From Cryptoclostridium sp964637365 (GTDB lineage: Bacteria > Bacillota > Dehalobacteriia > UBA7702): 64,000 nucleotides of DNA. The position numbers and the translations under genes were made by a program. The notes beneath the pieces are model-generated. The model saw only the letters and a program-made list of their open reading frames with translations. It made no database searches and had not been told where the DNA came from. Position 1 is the stretch's first letter, and every line of letters starts with the position of its first letter. Of the stretch, positions 17,323 to 26,390 are shown one piece after another. The stretch covers positions 27,276 to 91,275 of the forward strand of contig CAZWWH010000004.1 of the NCBI GenBank assembly GCA_964637365.1, read 5' to 3'.

Positions 17323-18156
17323 TCAATATTCCTGCGGAAGTTGATTCATTTGTCTTTGTGTAAATACTGGACCGTCGAGGCAGACGAAACAGCTACCGAT
17401 ATTGCAGCGACCGCATTTACCGATACCGCATTTCATACGCATTTCCATGGTAGTGACCACTTCGTCCTCCCTGTATCCCATTTTAGAAAGAGATTCCATG
17501 GTGAATTTAATCATGATGGGCGGGCCGCAGACAAAGGCCACGGTGGGAGCGATATTCAATTCCTCGACATAAGCGGGGACAAAGCCTACATGGCCGTTCC
17601 AACCGTCCTGAGATCGGTCAATGGTAGTATAGACCTCCATATTTTCCACCTTGGGCCAGTGTTCGAAGAGATCTTCTTTAAACACCAAATCCTCTTTGGA
17701 GCGGGCGCCGTAAATCACGGTAAGCTTGCCGTAGTCGCCCCGATTTTTAATACATTCCAAAATCAAGCTGCGAACAGGGGCAAGGCCAATGCCGCCGGCA
17801 ATAAAAACAATGTCGCGGCCTTGGCACAGCTCCAAAGGAAAACCATTGCCGTAAGGCCCGCGGATGCCCACTTCCTGGCCGACTTCGGCTTCCATCAAGG
17901 CGTTGGTCATGGTGCCCACGGATTTGATGGCCATATCAAAGGAATCCTCGGTCTGGGCAGTGATGGAAAACATGGCCTCTCCATAGGGCGGCAGAGAGAG
18001 CATCCCCAGCTGCCCCGGTTTGGGGGTAAAGGGCTTTTGACCGTCTTTGGTGGAAATGGTGTAGGTTCTGGTATCGGGGGTCTCTTGGACAATCTTCACA
18101 ATTTTCCCTTCCACCGGTACCAAAGCGTTGATTTTTTTGATTTCTTCAGCATTCAT
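17323..18156 (-). CDS. flxA: FlxA-type FAD/NAD(P)-binding subunit
   Basis: A 277-residue ferredoxin-NADP reductase-like protein. It has an N-terminal FAD-binding barrel (TRTYTISTKDG, PKPGQLGMLSL), an NAD-binding domain (FIAGGIGLAPVRSLI; VCGPPIMIKF) and a C-terminal [2Fe-2S] site (MKCGIGKCGRCNIGSCFVC). It resembles AsrB and hydrogenase gamma subunits; its place at the end of hdrCBA-flxDCBA identifies it as FlxA, the NADH-oxidising end of the complex. It overlaps flxB by 11 bp. The specificity for NADH rather than NADPH is inferred from the family. Confidence 0.88.
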   Translation of the reverse strand: MNAEEIKKINALVPVEGKIVKIVQETPDTRTYTISTKDGQKPFTPKPGQLGMLSLPPYGEAMFSITAQTEDSFDMAIKSVGTMTNALMEAEVGQEVGIRGPYGNGFPLELCQGRDIVFIAGGIGLAPVRSLILECIKNRGDYGKLTVIYGARSKEDLVFKEDLFEHWPKVENMEVYTTIDRSQDGWNGHVGFVPAYVEELNIAPTVAFVCGPPIMIKFTMESLSKMGYREDEVVTTMEMRMKCGIGKCGRCNIGSCFVCLDGPVFTQRQMNQLPQEY

Positions 18157-19150
18157 AGCCTTCCGCCTCCTTGATCTTTTTGATGACGGCGGTAATGTCG
18201 ATATTCACCGGACATTTAGCAATACAGCGGCCGCAGCCAACGCAAAAGCCCCTGCCGTGTCGTTTTTTGTTATAGACCAATTTGTCCAGCATACGGTTGC
18301 GGACCCGCTCCTTTTGGGAGGGACGGGGATTATGGCCGCCTGCCATTTTGCTATAATCGTCGAACATACAGCAATCCCAGGTACGGAATTTTACGCCGCT
18401 CTCACCGTGGCGGCGGTCAATAATGTCAAAACAATAGCAGGTGGGGCAAAGATAGGCACAAGTACTACATCCAATACAGGCCCGAGAGATCTTCGTCCAC
18501 AGGGGATCGTCAAACATTTTTTCCGCCTTTTCCGAAACGCCCTCCATATCCACGGAAAGCATCTGGGTGAAGGGTATGGGAGTGAAGTCCTCCATGTCCT
18601 CGAAAAGGCCGCTGTGATCGGCCATAAAGGCCTCCCCTTTCTCCGATACGGGGACAAAGAAATAGGCGATTTCATTTTCATACATCTGTACGTCTGCCCC
18701 TTGGGCTTTTTGGGGGTCGCCGCCCATAGACTGGCAGAAGCAAGTATCCTTTGAGCCGTTGCAGGCCAAAGAGAAAATCAGGGAATTTTCCCGGCGGCCA
18801 CGGTAATAAGGATCCTCAAAGCCCCGAGTCAAAAATACCTTATCGAGACATTGAAGGCCGCTGCAGTCGCAGGAACGCACCGCGAAAAGCAGGTTCGCCG
18901 TGGTATCAGCCTTAGCCTCATCAATGTTGACCTGCTGGCCTTTGGTATGGAAACGGTACATTTTTTCCATGGGAGGGAAAAAGATGTCCTTGGGAGAAAG
19001 CTGGGTTTTGCCGCCCAAGAGCAGCTCGGTGTTATTGTCATAGGTTACGAAACGGCTGGAATTCCCCACAGTAGCGGGAACATAAAGACGATATTCCTTG
19101 ACCAATGCCGTGAGAAAAGGTTTTAGATTTTCTTTTTTCAATCCTTTCAT
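18146..19150 (-). CDS. flxB: FlxB-type 4Fe-4S dicluster protein
   Basis: A 334-residue iron-sulfur protein similar to anaerobic sulfite reductase subunit A. The first half has FAVRSCDCSGLQCLDKVF and FSLACNGSKDTCFCQSMGG. The second half carries two ferredoxin-type sets, CIGCSTCAYLCPTCYC (~224) and CVGCGRCIAKCPVNI (~307). In the complex it should relay electrons between FlxA and the other iron-sulfur subunits. It follows flxC by 12 bp and overlaps flxA. Confidence 0.86.
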   Translation of the reverse strand: MKGLKKENLKPFLTALVKEYRLYVPATVGNSSRFVTYDNNTELLLGGKTQLSPKDIFFPPMEKMYRFHTKGQQVNIDEAKADTTANLLFAVRSCDCSGLQCLDKVFLTRGFEDPYYRGRRENSLIFSLACNGSKDTCFCQSMGGDPQKAQGADVQMYENEIAYFFVPVSEKGEAFMADHSGLFEDMEDFTPIPFTQMLSVDMEGVSEKAEKMFDDPLWTKISRACIGCSTCAYLCPTCYCFDIIDRRHGESGVKFRTWDCCMFDDYSKMAGGHNPRPSQKERVRNRMLDKLVYNKKRHGRGFCVGCGRCIAKCPVNIDITAVIKKIKEAEGYEC

Positions 19151-19162
19151 GCGGCCGCCTCC

Positions 19163-20032
19163 TTACATAAATTCTTCCGGGTCATCGAGACGGAAGGTCT
19201 TCAAAGCGCCTTGGGATTCATCAGAGGTTCCGGCAGCGGCTTCTTCGGGGAAGAGCGTCTCGATCTCGCGATTAAGTTTCCGGTTCAGAAGCATTACGGG
19301 AAGTCCCTGGGGGCAGACCCGCTGGCATTCGCCGCATTCCACACAGCGTCCCGCCATATGCATGGCACGGGTAAGGTGGTAGAAGCTGTTATCGGTAATT
19401 TCTTCGCCTTTATCCAGCCAGATGGACTGGTCGTCAAAGCAGCATTCCCGACAGCTGCACACAGGGCAGATATTGCGGCAGCCGAAACAACGGATACACT
19501 GGGCAAAGGCGCCGTGCCAAAAGGCGTATTTTTCATCCTGGGTCATGGCCTCCACCCGCTGCAACTCCTCATCGGGCTGCGGTGTTCTTTCGGCGGCAGG
19601 TTGGCCCAAAAATTCATCATAAATCACAGCGTTGGGTACGACGCAGAAGGCGCATTTTTTAGCGTCGGCCAAGGGCGTTCCCTCGGCAGTACCTACGGCG
19701 GGCTCTTCCTTCATCCCCACACAGGGCAGGCCGATGATATAGAGGTTTTCCCGCTCCAGCTGATGGTCCTGGAGCATGGTTTTCAAAGCGCGGCTATCGC
19801 AGCCTTTGACGAATACCGCCACAGTACCTTTGATATCCTCATTGCGCAGGAGCATCTTAGGGAGGTTATGGTAACAAAATTCATCGAAGACCAGAGCATC
19901 ACATTCCTCTTCGGTCATGGCAAAAAGCGGCGCCCGTTTGAACCAGGGGAAACCTTTTTCCCAGCCCAGCACTGCGGTAACCTTTTCTTCGGCCAGCAGT
20001 TTTTTGGCCAAGGTACGGATTTGATCATTCAT
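19163..20032 (-). CDS. flxC: FlxC-type 4Fe-4S protein
   Basis: A 289-residue iron-sulfur protein. Conserved sequence starts at MNDQIRTLAKKLLAE (ATG at 20032, with GGAGGGAG upstream). The longer open frame to 20167 only shadows flxD. It has GCDSRALKTMLQDHQL and two cysteine sets, CIRCFGCRNICPVCSC (~165) and CVECGECQRVCPQGLP (~235). It overlaps the flxD stop by 8 bp (ATGAATGA). It probably carries electrons within the Flx module. Confidence 0.85.
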   Translation of the reverse strand: MNDQIRTLAKKLLAEEKVTAVLGWEKGFPWFKRAPLFAMTEEECDALVFDEFCYHNLPKMLLRNEDIKGTVAVFVKGCDSRALKTMLQDHQLERENLYIIGLPCVGMKEEPAVGTAEGTPLADAKKCAFCVVPNAVIYDEFLGQPAAERTPQPDEELQRVEAMTQDEKYAFWHGAFAQCIRCFGCRNICPVCSCRECCFDDQSIWLDKGEEITDNSFYHLTRAMHMAGRCVECGECQRVCPQGLPVMLLNRKLNREIETLFPEEAAAGTSDESQGALKTFRLDDPEEFM

Positions 20033-20462
20033 GGGACTCCCTCCATTTCTGATTGGGACCCAGCTGACGGATCTCCTCGGTAATTTCAGTAACGACCTGC
20101 TGGAACTTGGGACCTTCGGAACCGCTGATCCAGCGAACATGGAAGCGGCGGCTGTCGATACCCACAAAATCCATCAGCCGTTTCATCAGCAAAAAGCGGC
20201 GGCGGGCAAAATAATTTCCCGTAGAGAAATGGCAATCCCCGGGGTGACATCCCGCCACCAAAACACCATCCACCCCTTTTTGAAAGGCGCGAATCACAAA
20301 CTGGGGATTGACTCTACCGGAGCAGGGAACCCGCAGCACTCTGGTGGTGGGAGGATACTGTAGGCGGCTCAAACCCGCCAGATCCGCCCCGGCATAAGTG
20401 CAGTATTGGCAAGCGAAAACGAGAATCTTCGGTTCCCAATTTTTTTCTTCATTTACAGACAT
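20025..20462 (-). CDS. flxD: FlxD / MvhD-type subunit
   Basis: A 145-residue protein of the methyl-viologen-reducing hydrogenase delta family, with FACQYCTYAGADLAG, RVPCSGRV and GCHPGDCHFSTGNYFARRR. The conserved cysteines bind a [2Fe-2S] cluster and link the electron-input module to HdrA. It overlaps hdrA by 10 bp and flxC by 8 bp. The link to Flx proteins rather than a [NiFe] hydrogenase defines this as a FlxABCD-HdrABC system. Confidence 0.93.
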   Translation of the reverse strand: MSVNEEKNWEPKILVFACQYCTYAGADLAGLSRLQYPPTTRVLRVPCSGRVNPQFVIRAFQKGVDGVLVAGCHPGDCHFSTGNYFARRRFLLMKRLMDFVGIDSRRFHVRWISGSEGPKFQQVVTEITEEIRQLGPNQKWRESHE

Positions 20463-22426
20463 AAGGCATCCACCTCCGCTAAGATCTGTTCATTGGTGTA
20501 ACCCAGCAGGTCCAAAGCATTGGATCGGCAGTTGACGGTACATGCGCCGCAGCCCTGGCAAAGGCCCCGGTTCACCGATGCCACCATGCGTTTTTCTCCC
20601 CGTTCGTCCAGTTCCGTCATGGAAATAGCGTGATACGGGCAGACATTGACGCAAAATTCGCAGCCGGAGCATTTATGGGAATCCACCGACGCAACAATGG
20701 CTTCGGTCTCGATTTCGTTTTTACTCAGCAGCGCCACAGCTTTTACAGCGGCAGCCCCTGCCTGGGAAACGCTGTCGGGAATATCCTTCGGGCCTTGGCA
20801 GGCGCCGGCCAAGAATACCCCGGCGGTAAAGGTATCAACGGGACGAAGCTTGGGATGGGCCTCAGTATAGAAATCGTCCTGGTCATAGGAGAAGCCCACG
20901 GTACGGGCGAGATCCGCTGCGTCGTGGTTGGCTACCATGGCTGTGGCCAGAACCACCAAATCAGCTTCTACCACGACTTTCTTACCACTCAAGGTGTCTT
21001 GGCCCTTGACGATGAGCTTATCCCCTTCCTGATACACCCGGGAGACGCGGCCCCGCACATAATCCACGCCGTACTCCTCGGTGGCGCGGAGATAAAATTC
21101 CTCGTAGCCCTTGCCGGGGGTGCGGACGTCCATATAAAAGACAATGGCATTGCTGTCTTTGATTTTATCCCGCACCATAGTGGCGTGTTTGGCGGTATAC
21201 ATGCAGCAGGCTTTGGAGCAGTATTTCTTCCCCTTGTGCTCGTCACGGGAGCCGACGCATTTGATGAACACTACATTTTTCGGTTCTTTGCCGTCGGAGG
21301 GACGCTGGATATGCCCCTGGGTGGGGCCGGAGGCGTTGACCAAGCGTTCAAACTGTAAGCCCGTAATCACATCGGGATATTTTCCATAGCCGTATTCGCC
21401 GTAGGCGCTGTGGTCAAAGAGCTCATAGCCCGTGGCCACCACAATCGCGCCGTAACGGTTGGTTTCAAATTTGTCCATGTCATCGTAATGGATGGCTCCG
21501 GTAGGACAAACTTTAGCGCAGACGCCGCATTTCCCCTCCAAGAGATATTTACAATGCATGTGGTCAATGACGGGTTTATTGGGAACGGCCTGGGGGAAGG
21601 GCACATAAATGGCGCCTCTGGTGCCAAGGCCGCATTCAAATTCACTGGGAATCTTTTTCCGCTGGGGACATTTTTGCGTACAGGCCCCGCAGCCGGTACA
21701 TTTGATGGGATCGACGCAGGTGGCCTTGCGGCGGATGGTCACGTCAAAATTCCCCACATAGCCCTCGACCTTATTCACTTCGCTGTAAGGCAAAATATTA
21801 ATGTTGGGATGCTGAGCGGCGTCTACCATTTTGGGAGTAAGGATACAAGCGGAGCAGTCCATGGTGGGAAAAGTCTTGTCAATCTGAGCCATTTTTCCGC
21901 CGATGGAGGGCTGGCGTTCCACAATATCTACCTGATAGCCGCAATCGGCGATATTCAGAGCCGCCTCAATTCCGGCGATGCCGCCGCCGATGACCAAAGC
22001 CCGCTTGGTAACGGGAATGGTCGTTTTTTCCAAAGGTTTATTCTTTAAAACCTTAGCAGCCGCCATGCGCACCAGGTCAATGGCTTTTTCTGTGGCTTTG
22101 GGCACATCGTTATGAACCCAGGAGCAGTGCTCACGGATATTGGCCATCTCCACCATATAGGGATTGAGTCCCGCCTGGGCGATACATTTACGGAAGGTTG
22201 GCTCGTGCATCCGGGGAGAACAGGAAGCAACCACCACGCAGTCGAGTCGGTGCTCCTTGATGGCATTCTGAATCAGAACCTGACCGGGATCGGAGCACAT
22301 ATATTTATAGTCGGTGCTGAAGACAACGCCGGGAAATTCCTTGGCGGCTTCGGCCACCTTGGCACAGTCCACGGTGTGGCCGATATTGGAGCCGCAGTGA
22401 CAGATAAATACACCCACACGTTTCAT
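20453..22426 (-). CDS. hdrA: Heterodisulfide reductase subunit A (HdrA)
   Basis: A 657-residue flavoprotein, the bifurcating core in the family. It has an N-terminal Cys-rich domain (FICHCGSNIG; VASCSPRMHEPTF), an FAD-binding Rossmann fold (ALVIGGGIAGIEAAL; SIGGKMAQIDKTFPTMDCSACILTPKM) and four ferredoxin sets: CTGCGACTQKC, CGVCAKVC, CSGCEFCVNVC and CQGCGACTVNC. Length is typical of the single-unit HdrA. It is two bases from the hdrB stop side and overlaps flxD. The redox partner reduced by the HdrBC arm is not evident here. Confidence 0.95.
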   Translation of the reverse strand: MKRVGVFICHCGSNIGHTVDCAKVAEAAKEFPGVVFSTDYKYMCSDPGQVLIQNAIKEHRLDCVVVASCSPRMHEPTFRKCIAQAGLNPYMVEMANIREHCSWVHNDVPKATEKAIDLVRMAAAKVLKNKPLEKTTIPVTKRALVIGGGIAGIEAALNIADCGYQVDIVERQPSIGGKMAQIDKTFPTMDCSACILTPKMVDAAQHPNINILPYSEVNKVEGYVGNFDVTIRRKATCVDPIKCTGCGACTQKCPQRKKIPSEFECGLGTRGAIYVPFPQAVPNKPVIDHMHCKYLLEGKCGVCAKVCPTGAIHYDDMDKFETNRYGAIVVATGYELFDHSAYGEYGYGKYPDVITGLQFERLVNASGPTQGHIQRPSDGKEPKNVVFIKCVGSRDEHKGKKYCSKACCMYTAKHATMVRDKIKDSNAIVFYMDVRTPGKGYEEFYLRATEEYGVDYVRGRVSRVYQEGDKLIVKGQDTLSGKKVVVEADLVVLATAMVANHDAADLARTVGFSYDQDDFYTEAHPKLRPVDTFTAGVFLAGACQGPKDIPDSVSQAGAAAVKAVALLSKNEIETEAIVASVDSHKCSGCEFCVNVCPYHAISMTELDERGEKRMVASVNRGLCQGCGACTVNCRSNALDLLGYTNEQILAEVDALCL

Positions 22427-22427
22427 G

Positions 22428-23318
22428 TCAGTTCCCTCCTTTCACAATGCCTTTTTGACGGAGCATTGCCATGGGATCTACAAAATGATGGCTCAAGCCC
22501 AATTCCTTGGGGCTCAAGCCCATGGCAAGGCCGATGAGTTCTGTGAAATAAAAAATAGGAATTTCTTTTTGTCCGTATTCCTTCCTCTGCTTTTTGCCAA
22601 TTTGACGTTGGCGCATATCAAGATTGGTGAGACAGAGGGGGCAGCTGCAAATAATACAATCGGCGCCGGCACGCTGGGCTTCGTCCAGGATGCTTTGGGT
22701 CATGTCCATCCCCAGCATTTTACGGGCTGTGGGGAAGGAAGCGCCGCAGCATTCCACCTTATAATTCCAGTCCACGGGAGTACCGCCTAACGCGGTCACG
22801 ATATCGTCCATGGAATGGGGATCCTCGGGGTCGTCAAATTGAGTGACTTCCGGCGGGCGCACCAAATAGCAGCCGTAGTAAGCGGCAACCTTTAACCCCT
22901 CTAATGAATGGATGGTATTGGCCTTGAGGCCGTCGAGTCCTAACTCGCTCAGCACCACCTCCAGCAGGCCTTTGGCGTCATACTTTGCTTCGTATTCACG
23001 TCCGATGATGTATTCCACCTTTTGGCGCGTTTCTTCGCTGTCCCGCACAGCCTTTTCCGCGGATTTACAGCGCAGGAAGCAAGCGGCGCAGGGAATGGCC
23101 AAAGGTAATCCAGCTTCTTCGGCAATGGCTAGGTTGCGGGCAGGCAACGCCACTGCTAGATTATGATCCTCCAAATGAGCAGAGGAAGCGCCACAGCAGT
23201 TCCAATCGGGAATCTCCATCAAGTCGAGTCCCGCCTTTCGGGCCACTGCTTTGGTGGAGATATCCAATTCCAAACCGGTGTTGCTCAAAGAGCATCCGGG
23301 ATAATATCCGTATTTCAT
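22428..23318 (-). CDS. hdrB: Heterodisulfide reductase subunit B (HdrB)
   Basis: A 296-residue protein with two CCG domains, MEIPDWNCCGASSAH (~40) and KVECCGASFPTARK (~190), each preceded by the cysteine that completes the motif. They bind the non-cubane [4Fe-4S] clusters that reduce disulfides in methanogens. It begins KYGYYPGCSL as expected and overlaps hdrC by 4 bp. Being outside a methanogen, its substrate is a different disulfide or protein thiol; in sulfate reducers DsrC has been proposed, but no dsrC is in the window. Confidence 0.95.
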   Translation of the reverse strand: MKYGYYPGCSLSNTGLELDISTKAVARKAGLDLMEIPDWNCCGASSAHLEDHNLAVALPARNLAIAEEAGLPLAIPCAACFLRCKSAEKAVRDSEETRQKVEYIIGREYEAKYDAKGLLEVVLSELGLDGLKANTIHSLEGLKVAAYYGCYLVRPPEVTQFDDPEDPHSMDDIVTALGGTPVDWNYKVECCGASFPTARKMLGMDMTQSILDEAQRAGADCIICSCPLCLTNLDMRQRQIGKKQRKEYGQKEIPIFYFTELIGLAMGLSPKELGLSHHFVDPMAMLRQKGIVKGGN

Positions 23319-23887
23319 TTCCCTTCACCTCTCAATTCTTCACAGCGGCGGAAGATGTCCTCCACTTCCTTTTGCGCCTGGATTTTATGGGGCAGCAGGG
23401 GCAGTTTTCCCTTCATCAGCATTTGCGGGGCAAAGAGGGCGTCCTTCAAAAACTTACCCGTCAATAAATTATGGCGAATCATCAGTTCCATTTCATGGAC
23501 GCGGCCATAGCGCCGAACAAGCCCAAGGAAATTTTTGTGGAAAATATGCAGATCCCTGTCACCGATATGGCCCTTGACTACGGCTTCCATGTGGAGCCCT
23601 TCCATCACCTTAGAGGGATAAACCTCACGGGGACACCGGGCGGAACAGGTTTCACAGCCGACGCAGTACCAAATGGCCTTGGAATTCAGGGCCTCTTCAT
23701 AGCGCCCTTGCTGGAGCAGGTGGATCATCTGACAGGAATCGTAGTCCATTTTTTCCGAAAGGGGGCAGCCGGCGGCGCATTTGCCGCACTGATAGCAACG
23801 GGCGATATCCGCGCCGTAGATTTCCTTAAAATCCTTTTTGATTTTTTTCGCTTTGCTCAGGCTTTCACTTAAAGTTACTTCTTCCAT
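23315..23887 (-). CDS. hdrC: Heterodisulfide reductase subunit C (HdrC)
   Basis: A 190-residue ferredoxin-like subunit with two [4Fe-4S] sets, CYQCGKCAAGCPLSEKM (~35) and CVGCETCSARCPREVYP (~75). It passes electrons from HdrA to HdrB. It is the first gene of the seven-gene operon and starts MEEVTLSESLSKAKK after an AAGGAGA site. Confidence 0.93.
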   Translation of the reverse strand: MEEVTLSESLSKAKKIKKDFKEIYGADIARCYQCGKCAAGCPLSEKMDYDSCQMIHLLQQGRYEEALNSKAIWYCVGCETCSARCPREVYPSKVMEGLHMEAVVKGHIGDRDLHIFHKNFLGLVRRYGRVHEMELMIRHNLLTGKFLKDALFAPQMLMKGKLPLLPHKIQAQKEVEDIFRRCEELRGEGK

Positions 23888-23968
23888 AAGCAGTCTCCTT
23901 ATATCTTTGGTAAAAAACCTTTGAGTCCAATCATCTTCTGTCCTAAATTGTCAATAAATTATCACTTT

Positions 23969-23997
23969 ATTTTATCATAATTGATATTGTCTATCAA
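23969..23997 (-). promoter_or_regulatory. Promoter of the hdr-flx operon with overlapping palindrome
   Basis: Minus strand: TTGATA (23997-23992), 17-bp spacer, TAAAAT (23974-23969). The inverted repeat TTGATA-N5-TATCAA (23981-23997) covers the -35 box, so a repressor could compete with polymerase. It is loosely like a Rex (NADH-sensing) site but does not match it fully. The remaining ~170 bp of the hdrC-eutC gap is AT-rich with no gene. Confidence 0.55.
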
Positions 23998-24093
23998 CAA
24001 AAAAATCATTCAAAATTCGCCGCAAAATGACTAATCATACACGCTTTCTTATATTAATTACCTCTTCCCACAATTTTCCCTTTGAGAAAATCA

Positions 24094-24135
24094 AAGAAAA
24101 AAGAGCGAATTCCTCCGAAAACAGAGATTCGCCCC
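24094..24135 (-). terminator. Terminator of eutBC
   Basis: Stem around GCGAAT/ATTCGC (24104-24132) followed on the minus strand by CTCTTTTTTC. Confidence 0.8.
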
Positions 24136-24161
24136 TTTTGATGTTCTAACCGATATTGTTT

Positions 24162-25016
24162 TTACAGCTTTAAGTCGATGCCGCTGGTTTTTTGGGTCAT
24201 GATTTTTTCCACCAGGCTGACAATTTGAGCGCCGGCTTCTACCGGAGGAATGCCGCCCTTATGAATATTGGAAATCATGGTGCGCTGAGCCTCTACGGTA
24301 TCCTGAACAGGATGGTAGGTAAGGTAAGCACTCATACTTTCGGCAGTCCCCAGTCCCGGACGTTCACCAATGAACAGCAAAATCATTTCAGGTTTCAAAA
24401 GCTCACCAATACAGTTCACCACGCCTACCCGGGCATTTTTCACAAAAATATCTTTGCCAAGGCGGTAGCCCTTGGCTTGGAGTCCCTGTTTGCAAACGGT
24501 AAATACGTCGCGAATGTTAGCGTCAATGGCTTTGGCGCTCAAGCCGTCTCCCACCACGATTTGGATTTGGGCACCAGCAGGGGCTTCGGCCTTCATTTTT
24601 GCGATGCTATCGTCGGACAAAATACGTCCTAAATCAGGACGGGTCAAGAATTCGTCTTTATCCGCCACCTTGGATTCCAGGCAAAGAAAACCCATTTCCT
24701 TTAATACGGCGTCGTCCACATGGCTCAGAACAGCATCCTGTGCCACGCCGTGGTCGGCACGGAATTTCAGCATAGTTTCGGTAAGAGGACGGGTGCCGGC
24801 CCGCCATACGCCGATTCTGGCCGAGGTAGATTTCATCATATCTTCATAAGCCGCCTGATTCTCAGGTGCAGGCACCTGAAGGGAAGGGGCTTTGGCAGTA
24901 ATATCAGCAATGACGCCCTCGTCTACTTTGACGGTATTTTGAGGCGCAGCGGGGGTAGTTTGCCGCAGCTGTGCCATGACCGATTGCACGATGCTTTGAA
25001 TATCTTGATTGTTCAT
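24162..25016 (-). CDS. eutC: Ethanolamine ammonia-lyase small subunit
   Basis: The light chain of the B12-dependent enzyme that splits ethanolamine into acetaldehyde and ammonia. It has 284 residues with the family segments RIGVWRAGTRPLTETMLKFRADHGVAQDAV, VGDGLSAKAI, RVGVVNCIGELL and LIGERPGLGTAESMSAYLTY, which hold substrate and the cobamide. The first ~40 residues form a variable leader. It follows eutB by 12 bp with a strong AAGGAGG site. Confidence 0.96.
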   Translation of the reverse strand: MNNQDIQSIVQSVMAQLRQTTPAAPQNTVKVDEGVIADITAKAPSLQVPAPENQAAYEDMMKSTSARIGVWRAGTRPLTETMLKFRADHGVAQDAVLSHVDDAVLKEMGFLCLESKVADKDEFLTRPDLGRILSDDSIAKMKAEAPAGAQIQIVVGDGLSAKAIDANIRDVFTVCKQGLQAKGYRLGKDIFVKNARVGVVNCIGELLKPEMILLFIGERPGLGTAESMSAYLTYHPVQDTVEAQRTMISNIHKGGIPPVEAGAQIVSLVEKIMTQKTSGIDLKL

Positions 25017-25028
25017 ATCCTTCCCTCC

Positions 25029-26390
25029 TTACATCAATGCCGAGCCGTCGCCGGCCCGTTTGGTAAGACGACCGTTTTCCATAAAGCTGTGTTGTTCCAT
25101 CCATGCCTCAAACTCAGCCAAGGGACGTGTTTTGGAAATCGTTCGCAGGGAAGCGATGTCGTGGAAGCTGGTGGTTTGGTAGTTCAGCATAATATCGTCC
25201 CCCATGGGTACGCCCATGAAGTAATTGCAGCCCGCTGTGGTCAGAAGCACCGCCAGGTCCTCCAAGTCGTTTTGATCGGCTTTCATATGGTTGGTATAGC
25301 AAACGTCAACGCCCATGGGCACGCCGGTGAGTTTCCCCATAAAATGGTCTTCTAACCCCGCTCTTGTTACCTGCTTGCTATCGTATAGATATTCGGGGCC
25401 GATGAAGCCAACCACCGTATTGACGAGAAAGGGCTGAAACCGTTTGGCGAAGCCGTAACAGCGAGCTTCCAAAGTCACCTGATCGGCGCCGCCATGGGCT
25501 TCTGAAGAAAGCTCGGAGCCTTGGCCGGTTTCAAAATACATCACATTGGGGCCTTCGGCAGATCCCTGCTTTAACCCCATTTCCCTGGCATCAGCAATTA
25601 ATTTTCCGTCAATCCCAAAGGCGGTGTTGGCCGCTTCGGTACCAGCAATACTTTGGAAAATCAAACCAGTACGAGCGCCGTTTTCAATGGCCTCCATTTG
25701 AGTGGTTACATGGGAGAGGACACAAATCTGGGTAGGCAACTCCCATTTTTGGATAAACTCGTCCACTGCGTCGAGGAGTTTTTTGGTACCGACGGGATTA
25801 TCCTCTACAGGGTTGATACCGATGACGGCATCACCAATCCCAAAGGTCACGCCCTCACGAATTACCGCCAAAATACCGTCGGTATCATCGGTGGGATGAT
25901 TGGGCTGAAGGCGCACAGCCAAGCGGCCTTCCTCCCCAATGGTGGTGCGGCAGTGAGCCGTTACCCTCAATTTCTGAGCGGCTAGAATCAAATCCATATT
26001 AGACATGAGCTTGACCACAGCCGCCACCATTTCACTGGTGAGACCACGGCTGATGCGTCGAATGTCACTGCCGGTGGTATCCAAGTCAAGAATATATTCC
26101 CGCAGCGCTTCCACGGTCCAGTTCTTAATCTCATTGTAAATGGTTAAGTTCAGGTCATCCTGAATGATGCGGGTCACTTCGTCGTCTTCATAAGGAATCA
26201 CAGGATTGTTCCGCAAATCCTCTAAGGTCAATTGACTTAAAACGGTTTTCGCGGCGACGCGCTCCGCCACGCTTTGGGCGGCAACCTCCGCCAAAATGTC
26301 GCCGGATTTTTCTTCATTAGCTTTGGCCAATACATCTTTCACATCACGGAATTGATAAAAGCTGCCAAACAATTTTGTGCTTAATATCAT
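25029..26390 (-). CDS. eutB: Ethanolamine ammonia-lyase large subunit
   Basis: The catalytic heavy chain (453 residues, the same size as well-studied EutB). The ATG at 26390 has AAAGAGGTGG upstream; the longer frame to 26456 lacks homology. Visible features are FRDVKDVLAKANEEKSGD, RGLTSEMVAAVVKLMSNMD, CRTTIGEEGRLAVRLQPNHP, NPVEDN and FIGPEYLYD. No eutA reactivase, shell proteins or eutVW regulators are nearby, so this is a standalone eutBC unit. Function requires adenosylcobalamin from elsewhere. Confidence 0.96.
   Translation of the reverse strand: MILSTKLFGSFYQFRDVKDVLAKANEEKSGDILAEVAAQSVAERVAAKTVLSQLTLEDLRNNPVIPYEDDEVTRIIQDDLNLTIYNEIKNWTVEALREYILDLDTTGSDIRRISRGLTSEMVAAVVKLMSNMDLILAAQKLRVTAHCRTTIGEEGRLAVRLQPNHPTDDTDGILAVIREGVTFGIGDAVIGINPVEDNPVGTKKLLDAVDEFIQKWELPTQICVLSHVTTQMEAIENGARTGLIFQSIAGTEAANTAFGIDGKLIADAREMGLKQGSAEGPNVMYFETGQGSELSSEAHGGADQVTLEARCYGFAKRFQPFLVNTVVGFIGPEYLYDSKQVTRAGLEDHFMGKLTGVPMGVDVCYTNHMKADQNDLEDLAVLLTTAGCNYFMGVPMGDDIMLNYQTTSFHDIASLRTISKTRPLAEFEAWMEQHSFMENGRLTKRAGDGSALM

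Noticed and set aside
19163..20167. Longer FlxC start at 20167
   Set aside because: The extra 45 residues overlap flxD in another frame and show no homology; the ATG at 20032 has a good ribosome site.
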